Shown: piece by piece, positions 1-7,321 of the stretch
Numbering within the stretch: the first letter of the stretch is position 1
How the letters are laid out: every line of letters begins with the position of its first letter
Assembly (NCBI GenBank): GCA_012031455.1
Contig: JAAUTM010000023.1
Span: forward strand, 1-10,123
Reading direction: 5' to 3'
From: Phycisphaerales bacterium
GTDB taxonomy: Bacteria; Planctomycetota; Phycisphaerae; Phycisphaerales; Phycisphaeraceae
DNA length: 10,123 nt
The notes under the pieces: model-generated
What the model saw: only the letters and a program-made list of their open reading frames with translations
Database searches by the model: none
What the model was told of the DNA's origin: nothing
Translations under genes and position numbers: made by a program

Positions 1-485
1 CTGTAATCAGGCAGGGGGCGTTTGGTACGGATGCGTATGTTGGGTGGACCGAACAAACCTTGGCGAAGCTCCATGAGCAGGCCGATTTCCTCGAAGGGAT
101 TATTGAAACAGGCCCGCGGCAGTTGGGTGCTGTCCACCAGCGAGGAGGCACCGTCGGCCACAGCCAGGGGTACATCCTGCGCCAGCCGTGATATTTTGAT
201 GACCAGTTCGATGGGCCTGTCACCCGTGGAAGTGACACGATAAACATGCCCCGTGCTGCGCCGCAGGCGATGACCACGAATTGCGTATTGCTGATCGTCG
301 AACCATTGGTTGGGTTGCAGGGAATTACGCCATGGCCAGCCAAAGGGCGTGAAGTAAAAATGATCTCCCTTGGGGCCTGCTAAAAAGGCATAATCCACAT
401 CGAACGCCCGGACCATGGCTTGCGTGGGAAGGGCAGCAAAGTCATCGATGCCGCTGCAGCGTTCATAGGCATAAGGTAAAGTCAT
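1..485 (-). CDS. Partial hypothetical protein, possible kinase-like N-lobe
   Basis: The frame is open from an ATG at 485-483 to the left edge, giving the first 161 codons of a longer protein. The start is the only ATG/GTG/TTG after an in-frame TGA about 13 codons upstream, and no clear Shine-Dalgarno precedes it. The N-terminus begins MTLPYAYERCSGIDDFAAL. Around residues 80-100 a beta-hairpin-like stretch (VYRVTSTGDRPIELVIKISR) carries a VIK lysine. It is followed near residue 130 by NPFEEIGLLMELR, spaced like the VAIK lysine and alpha-C glutamate of a protein-kinase-like N-lobe. That resemblance is inference from pattern only. The catalytic loop would lie beyond the edge, so kinase activity cannot be judged. 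I recall similar hypothetical proteins in planctomycetes but cannot verify this here. The gene is divergent from purE with about 120 bases between the starts. Confidence 0.6.
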   Translation of the reverse strand, partial: MTLPYAYERCSGIDDFAALPTQAMVRAFDVDYAFLAGPKGDHFYFTPFGWPWRNSLQPNQWFDDQQYAIRGHRLRRSTGHVYRVTSTGDRPIELVIKISRLAQDVPLAVADGASSLVDSTQLPRACFNNPFEEIGLLMELRQGLFGPPNIRIRTKRPLPDY

Positions 486-589
486 CGGCGGATGGTAGGC
501 GTGATCGCCCGAATCGGAAAAGGTTCAATCTTCGAAAAACTGGATCAGGGCCAAACCGCTAAGGAGGTTCATCACATCATGCGTCAACC

Positions 590-605
590 AAGGAAAACAA
601 CCATG
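590..605 (+). promoter_or_regulatory. purE translation start signals
   Basis: AAGGA at 590-594 lies 8 bases before the ATG at 603. A stronger AAGGAGG at 561-567 lies 11 bases before an in-frame ATG at 579. Starts at 603 and 579 share a frame and differ by eight residues. I prefer 603 because the corrected length then fits the PurE family, but 579 is possible. Confidence 0.4.
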
Positions 606-1105
606 GCAGGCGGTAAATCAGGCTTCGGTGCAGGTGGGCATCATCATGGGCAGTGCATCGGATGCTCCGACGATGAAGGCTGCCGCAGCTGTGCTGGAGG
701 AACTGGGGGTGAGTTTTGAGATGCAGGTGGTTTCGGCACATCGTACGCCGGAGTGGATGTTTGAATATGCAGGCTCAGCCGAGGGAGGGGATCAAGGTAA
801 TCATTGCCGGGGCCGGTGGCGCCGCACATTTGCCGGGGATGGTGGCAAGTAAAACCATATTGCCGGTGCTGGGTGTGCCAGTGCAGAGTAAGGCGCTCAA
901 CGGGCTGGACTCGCTGCTTTCGATTGTGCAGATGCCCCGGCGGGGTGCCGGTGGGGACTCTGGCTATCGGTGAATTCGGGGGCGCGTTAATGCCGGCCTG
1001 CTGGCGGCACGCATACTGGCCACCAATGACCCGCAGCTTGCCCAAAGGTTGCATGAATACCGAGATCAATTGGCCAAGGCTGCCAGGGAAACGCCCATCG
1101 GGTGA
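603..1105 (+). CDS. purE: N5-carboxyaminoimidazole ribonucleotide mutase (PurE), frameshifted
   Basis: PurE converts N5-CAIR to CAIR in cytosolic de novo purine synthesis. The protein is read across three frames: [19 protein letters not shown] (from 628), [15 protein letters not shown] (to about 769), [39 protein letters not shown] text and SIVQMPR (to about 937), [13 protein letters not shown] (to about 980), then [19 protein letters not shown] to the TGA at 1103-1105. The GSxSD, SAHRTP and [12 protein letters not shown] active-site blocks are all intact. The breaks fit a 2-base loss near 769-775, one extra G near 937-940, and extra G and T bases in 976-988. An extra G near 621 would join the ATG at 603 to the core. 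Corrected this way it gives about 166 residues, close to the 169 of E. coli PurE. No purK is visible next door. Every conserved block survives, so sequence error is more likely than a pseudogene. Confidence 0.93.
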
Positions 1106-1142
1106 ACGGGGTGCGGGGAACAATTGCGATGAGTGTGAATGC

Positions 1143-1160
1143 GTCAGCGGATATGCTGAC
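1143..1160 (+). other. Hairpin between purE and the coiled-coil gene
   Basis: GTCAGC and GCTGAC form a perfect 6-bp stem around a 6-base loop (GGATAT), 38 bases after the purE stop. There is no T-run, so it is either a weak terminator for purE or a structure in the leader of the next gene. Confidence 0.3.
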
Positions 1161-1205
1161 TGACTTACAGCTATGATGTTCGTTTCAACCTCAGGGAGTT
1201 TCAAC

Positions 1206-1865
1206 ATGCGAAACGCTGTGATGCTGCTGGGCATTTTTGTGGGATTTTTGATGGTGGCGCAGGCTGGTGCGCAGACTGTGGAGGAATTGAAGCAGACGGT
1301 GGAGCGACTGCAGGCTGAAAACGCGCAGCTCAAAACGGACATGGAATCGCTGACGGTGGAGAACAAGCGTCTGCGTGTGCTGGCTGGGCTGGTTGAACCG
1401 GAGGATCGTGCGTTGGCTCAGGAGCGCAAACTGGAAACACAAACCGATGCCTCGGGACGCATCACCAAGGCGACGTCCAATCCGATGGAGCTGATCATCA
1501 CCGGCGGAAGCCGCGCGGATCACGAAATTCACCTGCGTTATGAAAATGATCAGCCGATCCTTGAAATACGTGGTTTTTACAGCCGTGGCATTTACCGGGA
1601 TGTAAAAAGCATGGAACTGAAGGTGAATGACACCCCGATGTCGATCACGGTGAGTAACTACCGGTCCAAACGTCAGGACTTTGGTACCCGGGTGAACATC
1701 AATGCGGATGATGAATTTTTGACGCTGAACCTCACCCGCGAACAGGTTGCAGCCATCGGCAAAGCGGGCAGCGTTTCAGGCAAACTCGGCCGCATGACGT
1801 TCCGGCTCGCGCAGGATCAGATCGCCCTGTTCCGTGCTTTGGATGCCCGCTTGGGTCAGCAATGA
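1206..1865 (+). CDS. Secreted coiled-coil protein of unknown function
   Basis: This is an intact 219-residue protein. The start at 1206 is chosen over the ATG at 1173 because AGGGAG (1193-1198) lies 7 bases upstream and because the protein then opens with a classical Sec signal peptide. That peptide is MRN, then a hydrophobic core (VMLLGIFVGFLMVAQ), then AGA before Q, a likely signal peptidase I site near residue 23. Residues about 25-62 (VEELKQTVERLQAENAQLK and onward) show leucine/valine heptads typical of a short parallel coiled coil. The remaining 150 residues are charged and beta-rich, with text such as EIHLRYENDQPILEIRGFYS, and match no family I recognise. It probably acts in the periplasm or at the cell surface. 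It is the only gene in the left 3 kb with no frameshift. Convergent with the minus-strand gene that follows. Confidence 0.8.
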   Translation: MRNAVMLLGIFVGFLMVAQAGAQTVEELKQTVERLQAENAQLKTDMESLTVENKRLRVLAGLVEPEDRALAQERKLETQTDASGRITKATSNPMELIITGGSRADHEIHLRYENDQPILEIRGFYSRGIYRDVKSMELKVNDTPMSITVSNYRSKRQDFGTRVNINADDEFLTLNLTREQVAAIGKAGSVSGKLGRMTFRLAQDQIALFRALDARLGQQ

Positions 1866-1946
1866 TTTGTTTGTCGCTCAGCCGCCACTGGTTGAGTGAA
1901 TCAATCAAATCGGAGGGTTTCTGCTGAGGGACGCGGTACCACAGAA

Positions 1947-1967
1947 CCCACACCGATGCGGTGTGGG
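1947..1967. terminator. Terminator-like hairpin, first copy
   Basis: CCCACACC (1947-1954) and GGTGTGGG (1960-1967) form a perfect GC-rich 8-bp stem with a 5-base GATGC loop. It lies between two convergent genes, 82 bases after the plus-strand stop and 64 bases beyond the minus-strand stop. No T-run follows on either strand, so intrinsic termination is plausible but not certain. Confidence 0.55.
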
Positions 1968-2014
1968 CTTCGACAGCAGAGAACTCATATCCACCGATGC
2001 GGTGTGGGCTTCGA
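1951..2014. repeat. Tandem duplicate of the hairpin segment, 41-base period
   Basis: The 23 bases at 1951-1973 recur exactly at 1992-2014. Both copies contain the GATGC loop and the GGTGTGGG right arm of the hairpin. The second copy keeps only a 4-5 base left arm (CCACC), so its stem is shorter. Two copies only; not a CRISPR. Confidence 0.8.
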
Positions 2015-2030
2015 TACCGATATCATGCAC

Positions 2031-2538
2031 TCACATCACCGGTTCGGTGCGTTGCACATAGAACATGGAATCCGCAGGGCGGGGGCCGATCATGTGCCAG
2101 CTGATGGGGAACTTGGGTTTGAGTGCCAGGTAGCTTTCATACACCTGACGTGCCCATGCATATTGCTGTTCGATGTTGGCTTCCACCGCCAGATTATCGC
2201 TGCCGGGGATGAACAGCCTGCGCTGGTAATTCCAGTTGGGGTCCAGGCGCACCAGCAGATGGCCTTCCTCCCATTCGATGGGGTATCCATGAACGTAGCC
2301 TGAGCCGGTGTCGGGGTGTGAACCAGTAACAGACAAAGCGGTCTTTCTCGACGGTGGAGGTGACATCGCTGCCACCCTGGAGAAGTCGGGCGTGGGAGAT
2401 GCGGATGGGAGTGACCCCCAGGCGCTTGCGGGCGATCCAAAGTTTGCTGTTCTGAACATCCATCAGCCCGACATGGGCGTAGTCAGCCCTGAGCTGGTCC
2501 GTGGTGTAGTGCTTGTTGATTTTGAGCGTCGTCTCCAC
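2031..2538 (-). CDS. Hypothetical protein, frameshifted
   Basis: Two overlapping minus-strand frames join into one protein of about 168 residues. It runs from a GTG at 2538 (VETTLKINKHYTTDQLRADY, then VGLMDVQNSKLWIARKRLG) to about 2313, and then continues as GSGYVHGYPIEWEEGHLLVR, LDPNWNYQRRLFIPGSDNL and FPISWHMIGPRPADSMFYV to a TGA at 2033-2031. Removing one base from the run of four at 2313-2316 restores the frame. Upstream, the text WQIVRISDSLAPP in a third frame would attach if one base were restored in the five-base run at 2539-2543. The true start may therefore be an ATG near 2617. No signal peptide or membrane segment is visible, and I recognise no family. Aromatic and charged motifs (HGYPIEWEEGH) suggest a compact globular domain. 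It is convergent with the coiled-coil gene and divergent from the glycosyltransferase block. Confidence 0.7.
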
Positions 2539-2788
2539 GGGGGTGCCAGACTATCCGAGATGCGAACGATTTGCCAGCCGATGATGAATCACCCTCGTTC
2601 CTGGCACCCAGTCCCATCACTATCGTCAATTGCTGCTGTAGCACTCAGCGGGTGTTTCCATCTATGGCCAACCGGGATCCGCGACATTTCACCCAGGGTG
2701 CGTCCTTAACCCCTGTAGCGATTCTGACGATGATGATGATGAGGTAAGCCTGATCTTCAGGGTGTCGGTCCAGACAGGGAGTGCGCTG

Positions 2789-3713
2789 ATGGTTCAGAGG
2801 GTGATAACCTGCAATCCGAAGGTGTCGGTGGTGATGCCGATTTACAACACCCGTGCCTATCTGGCCCAGGCAATTGCCAGCATCCGCGCCCAGACCTTCA
2901 CCGATTTCGAGCTGTTGCTGGTCGATGATGGCTCCACCGATGATTCGTTGCAGATCGCTCAGGATTGCGCTGCCGCAGACCCTCGTTTGCGGGTCCTGGC
3001 TTTTCCTCATCAGGGTTACCGAAGCATCAACCTTGCGGTGGAAGAGGCCCAGGCACCTTTGCTGGCTCGGATGGATTCTGATGACACCTGCATGCCGCAG
3101 CGCCTGGCACTGCAATACCAATACATGAACGATCACCCCGAATGTGTTGCAGTCGGCACATGGCTGGAAAAAACCGACCCCTTCGGCAGCCCCTGCGGTT
3201 TGCAGACCCCGATCACCGAACATGATGAAATTGATCGGCTGCTTTTGGAAGGCAATGCTTCGGGAATCATCAACGGCACAACGATGTTTCGCCGTGATGT
3301 CTGGCTGAGCATCGGCGGCATCGACACCCGTTACGGCTTCGCCGAGGACGTGGATTATTTTACGCCTGGCTGAGCAAGGCCGACTGGCCAACATCCCGCA
3401 GGTGCTTTACCGCTATCGTCGGCATCTGGGCAGCAGCTGCTACAACCAGTTCGACACCATGCTGGGCAACATTGAAAACGTCCTTTGCCAGACCTGGCAA
3501 CGACGCGGATTGCATGGGCAACCGAACCTCGACATCGTACGCCAGCGGCTATCACAACCGATGTCGCAGGCGGACATTTGCCGAAGCTGGGCCTGTCACG
3601 CCCTGGAACAGAACAATCGCAATCTGGCCCGGTATCACGCCTGGCAGGCAATTAAACGTGAACCGCTGGCCATGCAATCGTGGAAGGTGGCTTATTGGAG
3701 CCTCGCGGCATGA
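2789..3713 (+). CDS. GT2 family glycosyltransferase, frameshifted
   Basis: A GT-A fold transferase that would move a sugar from a nucleotide-sugar to a glycan or lipid-linked acceptor on the cytoplasmic side. Near the start are VSVVMPIYNTRAYLAQAI and FELLLVDDGSTDDS (nucleotide-binding half), then LARMDSDDTCMPQRL with the metal-binding DxD-type acids. GIINGTTMFRR and GFAEDVDYF mark the acceptor/catalytic half. The frame breaks in the T-run at 3358-3361 and resumes as LRLAEQGRLANIPQVLYRYR, a textbook GT2 C-terminal block, to the TGA at 3711-3713. Dropping one T gives about 307 residues, normal for the family. I use the ATG at 2789; a GTG at 2762 is an alternative. The tail (residues about 230-307) is helical and lacks membrane spans. 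Its stop overlaps the next gene's ATG, so the two are likely translationally coupled. Confidence 0.88.
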
Positions 3714-4681
3714 GTGAGCCACAGGCACAACTTCATCATCAACAACCACATCAACAGGGCTGCGATGTCCCGGTTCATGGGAAGTTGCCGATTTCCGTGG
3801 TGCTGGCGTTCCGCAATGAAAAGGCGATGTTGCAAGAGTGCCTGCCAAGGCTGTCATTTTGTTCGCAACTGATTTTGATCGACATGCAAAGCACCGATGG
3901 TTCACGGGAAGTGGCCCAGCGCTTTACCCATGAGATTTACGACTGGCCAGCCGAGCCGATTGCCGACCCGGCCCGTGCCTGGGCGATGCAGCATGTAACT
4001 GAGCCTTGGATGCTCAAGGTGGACCCTGATGAACAGTTCCCTGAGGCACTGGTGGGGGAAATTGCTGCAGCCTTGAAGCAATATCCGGAGGCCGGGGGTT
4101 TTCGCCTGCCGATGCGTTATTACTTTAAGCGCAAAATACTCACCGGCACCGTGTGGGGCAGTGCCACGATGACCACGCTGGCATTGTTGCACCGTGAGCG
4201 CGGACGATTATTACCCTGGTGCAACCGTGTGACAGAAGTATTGCCCGGGTTCGCGACGGTGAGCCTGCCCAACACCGATGAAAATCACATTCGCCATCTG
4301 TGGTGCGATTCATATCGTGACTTGGCGCATAAACACCTGATCCGCTACCCGCGCAAGGACGCGCAGCGCATGCTTGATGAAGCCAGGCCCTTCCGCTGGC
4401 GAACCCTGCTGGGCGAAGCAGTCGGGTCGTTCTGGAACAGCTATCGACACTTGGATGGCTGGCGACTGGGGCTGCGAGGCCTGCTGCTGAGCCTGATTTA
4501 TGGGGCCTACCACTTCATGATGCACTGGCATCTGCGCCGACTCACCAAGCAAATCACGAGCTTGGGGTTAAATCCCCCAGGGGTGGCAATAAGTAACAAA
4601 CCTTCATCGGCTGCGCCGGGGCTTGAGAATCATGCATCTGCTGCAACCCCCACCTTTCCTTGGCAAAGAGATGCAGCGTGA
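3710..4681 (+). CDS. WaaE/KdtX-like GT2 glycosyltransferase
   Basis: This is an intact 323-residue GT2 enzyme of the WaaE-like type, the group that includes LPS-core glucosyltransferases. The motifs are ISVVLAFRNEKAMLQECL (residues about 23-40), LILIDMQSTDGSREVAQ, and the metal-binding DPDEQF within WMLKVDPDEQFPEALVGEI. GGFRLPMRYYFKRKILTG follows, as in this subgroup. A hydrophobic stretch near residues 250-275 (LRGLLLSLIYGAYHFMMHW) probably anchors it to the membrane. The start at 3710 is favoured by GGAG at 3697-3700 and by the ATGA overlap with the preceding gene. The first 20 residues are low-complexity and Gln/His-rich, and the last 40 are Pro/Ala/Ser-rich. Sugar donor and acceptor cannot be read from the sequence. 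Confidence 0.88.
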   Translation: MSEPQAQLHHQQPHQQGCDVPVHGKLPISVVLAFRNEKAMLQECLPRLSFCSQLILIDMQSTDGSREVAQRFTHEIYDWPAEPIADPARAWAMQHVTEPWMLKVDPDEQFPEALVGEIAAALKQYPEAGGFRLPMRYYFKRKILTGTVWGSATMTTLALLHRERGRLLPWCNRVTEVLPGFATVSLPNTDENHIRHLWCDSYRDLAHKHLIRYPRKDAQRMLDEARPFRWRTLLGEAVGSFWNSYRHLDGWRLGLRGLLLSLIYGAYHFMMHWHLRRLTKQITSLGLNPPGVAISNKPSSAAPGLENHASAATPTFPWQRDAA

Positions 4682-5979
4682 ACAATTCACAGCAACATAC
4701 GGCTGATTCGTTACCGAACGCGCACAGGCAATCATCAATGCGCTGGCAGAGTGTGGATGCGCTGCGTGGGGTGGCAGCATTGGCGGTGATGGTGTGTCAC
4801 GCCTGGGGCTGGTTCGTTCATGACAATCTGCAAGCTCAGGGCGGAGCGTGGTGGCTGGCATTTCCCGTTACCCTCGGCCATACAGGGGTACATTTGTTTC
4901 TGGTGTTGTCGGGCTTCTGTATTCACATGCGTTGGGCTCGCATGTCAGAGCAAACACCCGGTGTTCAGGTGCAATGGTGGGATTTCTGGAAAAGGCGTAT
5001 GGTGCGACTCTATCCACCTTACGTAGTGGCGTTGCTTGCATCGCTGGCGTTGTCGGTGCTGATTGAGATGTGGCTCAATAGCGACTACACATGGTCGGGG
5101 ATGCAGGCTCAGCAGGCCATGCTGCCTTGGGACTTGCTGACCCATTTGCTGATGGTTCACCTTTTTTTCAGTGCTTTTGCGTTTGGGGGTGGGAACGGAG
5201 TTTTCTGGACGCTGGCCCTGGAAGAACATTTGTATGTGCTATATCAGCCGTTTTTATGGTTGCGCCAAAGGCTGGGGTTAACCGGCACCTTGATGGTGGT
5301 GGGAGGCGTGTGCCTGGTTTGGCGCAGTGTTTGCGTGATGTGGCTCAAGGCCCCGCCGGTCAATGTGGCTGTGCCTCAAGGCTGGTCAGCGCAGGCGATG
5401 TTATGGATGTGTCAGGCACCGGCCCGCTGGCTGGAATGGTGTCTGGGAGCGGTGGCTGCCGAGTGGGTGCTCAGTCGAAGGCAGCATCCAGTGATACTGA
5501 CCCACCCGCTGACCGCCATCGGTTTGCTGGTGGCTGCAGTTTTGGCAAATCAATATCCCTATGCTTGGATTGTCAACGACATTGTGTGGGGCCTGGGATT
5601 TTTTGTTCTGCTCAATGCGCTGGTGATGAGTGAAAATCAGGCCACGAACCAATCCAAACACCACACACTCATCCTTAAGAAAGGGATTGGTTGGCTTACG
5701 GCCTGCGGTATCGGTTCCTATTCCATTTACCTGGTTCACCTTCCTGTATTGCAAACATCACGATATGTGGGTTATCACCTTGGCTTGCAAAATCAGGATT
5801 GGGGCATGGCTCTGCTCATGCTCCCGGCGATGGGGGCGGCATTGTTACTCGCCTGGTTGTTTCATCACGGCATCGAAAAACGCTTTATGCACCCACACCA
5901 ACACGCTCCCAAACAACAAACCGCCGAACCCATTCGGATAAGCGGTCCGATAAGCAACCCTGAGCGTTTGGCAGCTTGA
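4678..5979 (+). CDS. Acyltransferase family 3 membrane protein
   Basis: An integral membrane O-acyltransferase (OafA/YrhL-type, PF01757) that would acetylate or otherwise acylate a surface polysaccharide. It is intact, 433 residues. Near the start is SVDALRGVAALAVMVCHAWG, with the LRG and the conserved histidine of the first membrane helix. GVHLFLVLSGFCIHMR (helix 2), the basic loop FWKRRMVRLYPPYVVA (the family RxxRIxP-like element) and FWTLALEEHLYVLYQ (the SLxxEhxFY-like element) follow in the usual order. About ten hydrophobic segments run to residue 405. The tail is polar and His/Gln-rich. The GTG start at 4678 overlaps the upstream TGA (GTGA). A TTG at 4660 and an ATG at 4738 are alternatives. 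It closes a three-gene coupled unit with two glycosyltransferases, which fits decoration of their product. The 236 bases after it hold no gene or clear signal. Confidence 0.92.
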   Translation: MNNSQQHTADSLPNAHRQSSMRWQSVDALRGVAALAVMVCHAWGWFVHDNLQAQGGAWWLAFPVTLGHTGVHLFLVLSGFCIHMRWARMSEQTPGVQVQWWDFWKRRMVRLYPPYVVALLASLALSVLIEMWLNSDYTWSGMQAQQAMLPWDLLTHLLMVHLFFSAFAFGGGNGVFWTLALEEHLYVLYQPFLWLRQRLGLTGTLMVVGGVCLVWRSVCVMWLKAPPVNVAVPQGWSAQAMLWMCQAPARWLEWCLGAVAAEWVLSRRQHPVILTHPLTAIGLLVAAVLANQYPYAWIVNDIVWGLGFFVLLNALVMSENQATNQSKHHTLILKKGIGWLTACGIGSYSIYLVHLPVLQTSRYVGYHLGLQNQDWGMALLMLPAMGAALLLAWLFHHGIEKRFMHPHQHAPKQQTAEPIRISGPISNPERLAA

Positions 5980-6202
5980 GTTTTATCCTTCAACGGCTCC
6001 TAACCACATGCATTACAACTAACTTCCGGTGTGTTGCAGTACACGGTTTGCAGAGGTGGATCAATCTACCAAGTCGTGCCTGACTAAGTCCATTGATTCC
6101 TAAAGATGACATTGTGGTTTATTCCATCTTTAACACTCATATCGGGTGGGTAAACAGTCGATGAGAGGATTGTCGGACAATGCAGTGCCGTGGCACACCT
6201 AT

Positions 6203-6218
6203 GGAGGAGCCGTCCATG
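6203..6218 (+). promoter_or_regulatory. Ribosome binding site fixing the GT2 start
   Basis: GGAGGAG at 6203-6209 lies 6 bases before the ATG at 6216. It overlaps an in-frame ATG at 6201, which therefore cannot use it, so 6216 is the likely start. Confidence 0.7.
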
Positions 6219-7138
6219 ATCCAGCCGCGCATCACGATCATCACCCCCTGTCGCAATCAGGATCGCTACATCGAACAAGCTCTCTGCAGTGTGCTTGATC
6301 AAGGGTATGGCAACCTCGAATACATCGTCATTGATGCCATGTCCGACGATCGCAGCGCTCAGGTCATTGAGCTTTATCGCCACCGCATCAAGCACTTCAT
6401 CCGTCAATCCGACAACGGCCCAGCCGAAGCACTTAATCAGGCTCTCTCCCGTGCCACCGGGGACATCATCGGCATCCTCTATGCCGACGATCTGTACCTC
6501 CCGGGACCCTGGACCTCATCAGCAGGCAGATGGCCACCACGCAACCCGCATGGATGGTGGGGCGATGTCTGCGCATCGGTGACAATGATCAGATGCTCGG
6601 CTTGCTCGAACCCCAACAGCACCTGGACCTCACCTCCTATTTGATGCACGATTGTGAGCCCTTGCCCACCATCGCCAGTTTCTACCGTCGTGAACTTTTT
6701 CAGCGCTACGGGATGTTCGACAGTCAGTTGCAATATGCCTTTGATTATGAGTTCGTCTGCCGCCTGCTGGCCGGTGGCCAGTCCCCTGTGCAGATGCTTC
6801 ACCTGGCCTCCGCTCAGCGTGAACACAACGAAAGCCGCAGTGCGACTCACCCGGTGGACATGGGTCTGGAATACATCGCAGCCGCCCGACGTTACGCAGA
6901 TCAACTGCCCCTGCCTCAGCGTGTAAAACTATGGCGCAACTGTGATCAGCGCCAGCGCATCTACGCCCTGGCACAGGCTGAAATGCAAGGCGATCAGGGA
7001 CGCGGCTACCTCTGGCAGCAACTGCTCTATCGTCCCTGGTGGCTGGTCAACGGGAGCCTGCGGCAAATGCTGGTGCGTGGCGGACGCATCCCCACAGCCC
7101 TGGATCATCCAGAACAATCGCTACGTCAAGCCGCCTAG
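6216..7138 (+). CDS. GT2 family glycosyltransferase, frameshifted
   Basis: A second GT-A fold nucleotide-sugar transferase. It opens MIQPRITIITPCRNQDRYIE, then YGNLEYIVIDAMSDDRS and FIRQSDNGPAEALNQALSRA (the typical SD.G..DAlNkG-like GT2 block). ATGDIIGILYADDLYLPG carries the DD metal-binding pair. The frame breaks at GGG/A/CCC (6503-6509). One missing base (G-run of three read as four) gives LPGTLDLISRQMATTQPAWM and continues through IASFYRRELFQRYGMFDSQL and FDYEFVCRLLAGG to the TAG at 7136-7138. The corrected protein has 307 residues, a normal length. The DYEFxxRL block is the usual C-terminal GT2 signature. The 236-base gap upstream suggests its own promoter rather than coupling to the acyltransferase gene. 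Donor and acceptor are unknown. Confidence 0.88.
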
Positions 7139-7155
7139 GTGGAACTCGTCCACCT
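7137..7155 (+). terminator. Hairpin overlapping the GT2 stop codon
   Basis: AGGTGGA (7137-7143) and TCCACCT (7149-7155) form a perfect 7-bp stem with a 5-base loop. The stem begins within the TAG stop of the upstream gene. No T-run follows, as with the hairpin at 1947, so it is a candidate terminator only. Confidence 0.4.
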
Positions 7156-7308
7156 CATAAACCCTATGAACTGTAATTTCAGAAGACTCCTTTCACTTAA
7201 GCATTGATTGTAATGTCACAAACCAGCCGATGTTCGAGTTGTATGGATTGTTTAAGTCCCTGCCCCCTGGGGATGTTTCGTTGTACCGGGGTCGCTCTGT
7301 TTTGGTGT

Positions 7309-7315
7309 GAGGTGG
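7309..7315 (+). promoter_or_regulatory. Ribosome binding site of the GT4 gene
   Basis: GAGGTGG lies 6 bases before the ATG at 7322. It fixes the start of a gene whose first frame is only about 16 codons long before a frameshift. Confidence 0.6.
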
Positions 7316-7321
7316 TATTTC

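Noticed and set aside
644..1366. Long minus-strand open frame (240 codons) opposite purE and the next gene
   Set aside because: It is antisense to the clear PurE motifs and to the coiled-coil gene. Its residue make-up (Pro/His/Cys-rich) is that of a shadow frame.
1951..2014. Possible CRISPR repeat pair
   Set aside because: Only two copies, an 18-base gap, and the repeat itself is most of a hairpin; no array.
2308..2709. Plus-strand open frame of 133 codons before the first GT2
   Set aside because: It covers the frameshifted minus-strand gene, which has better protein-like text. No ribosome binding site.
2727..2741. GAT trinucleotide run upstream of the first GT2
   Set aside because: Only a few units and no sign of a functional role.
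2645..3394. Minus-strand open frame of 249 codons
   Set aside because: Antisense to the first GT2, whose motifs on the plus strand are unmistakable.
6185..6196. Small palindrome GTGCC-GT-GGCAC before the second GT2
   Set aside because: A 5-bp stem with a 2-base loop is too short to support a call as operator or terminator.
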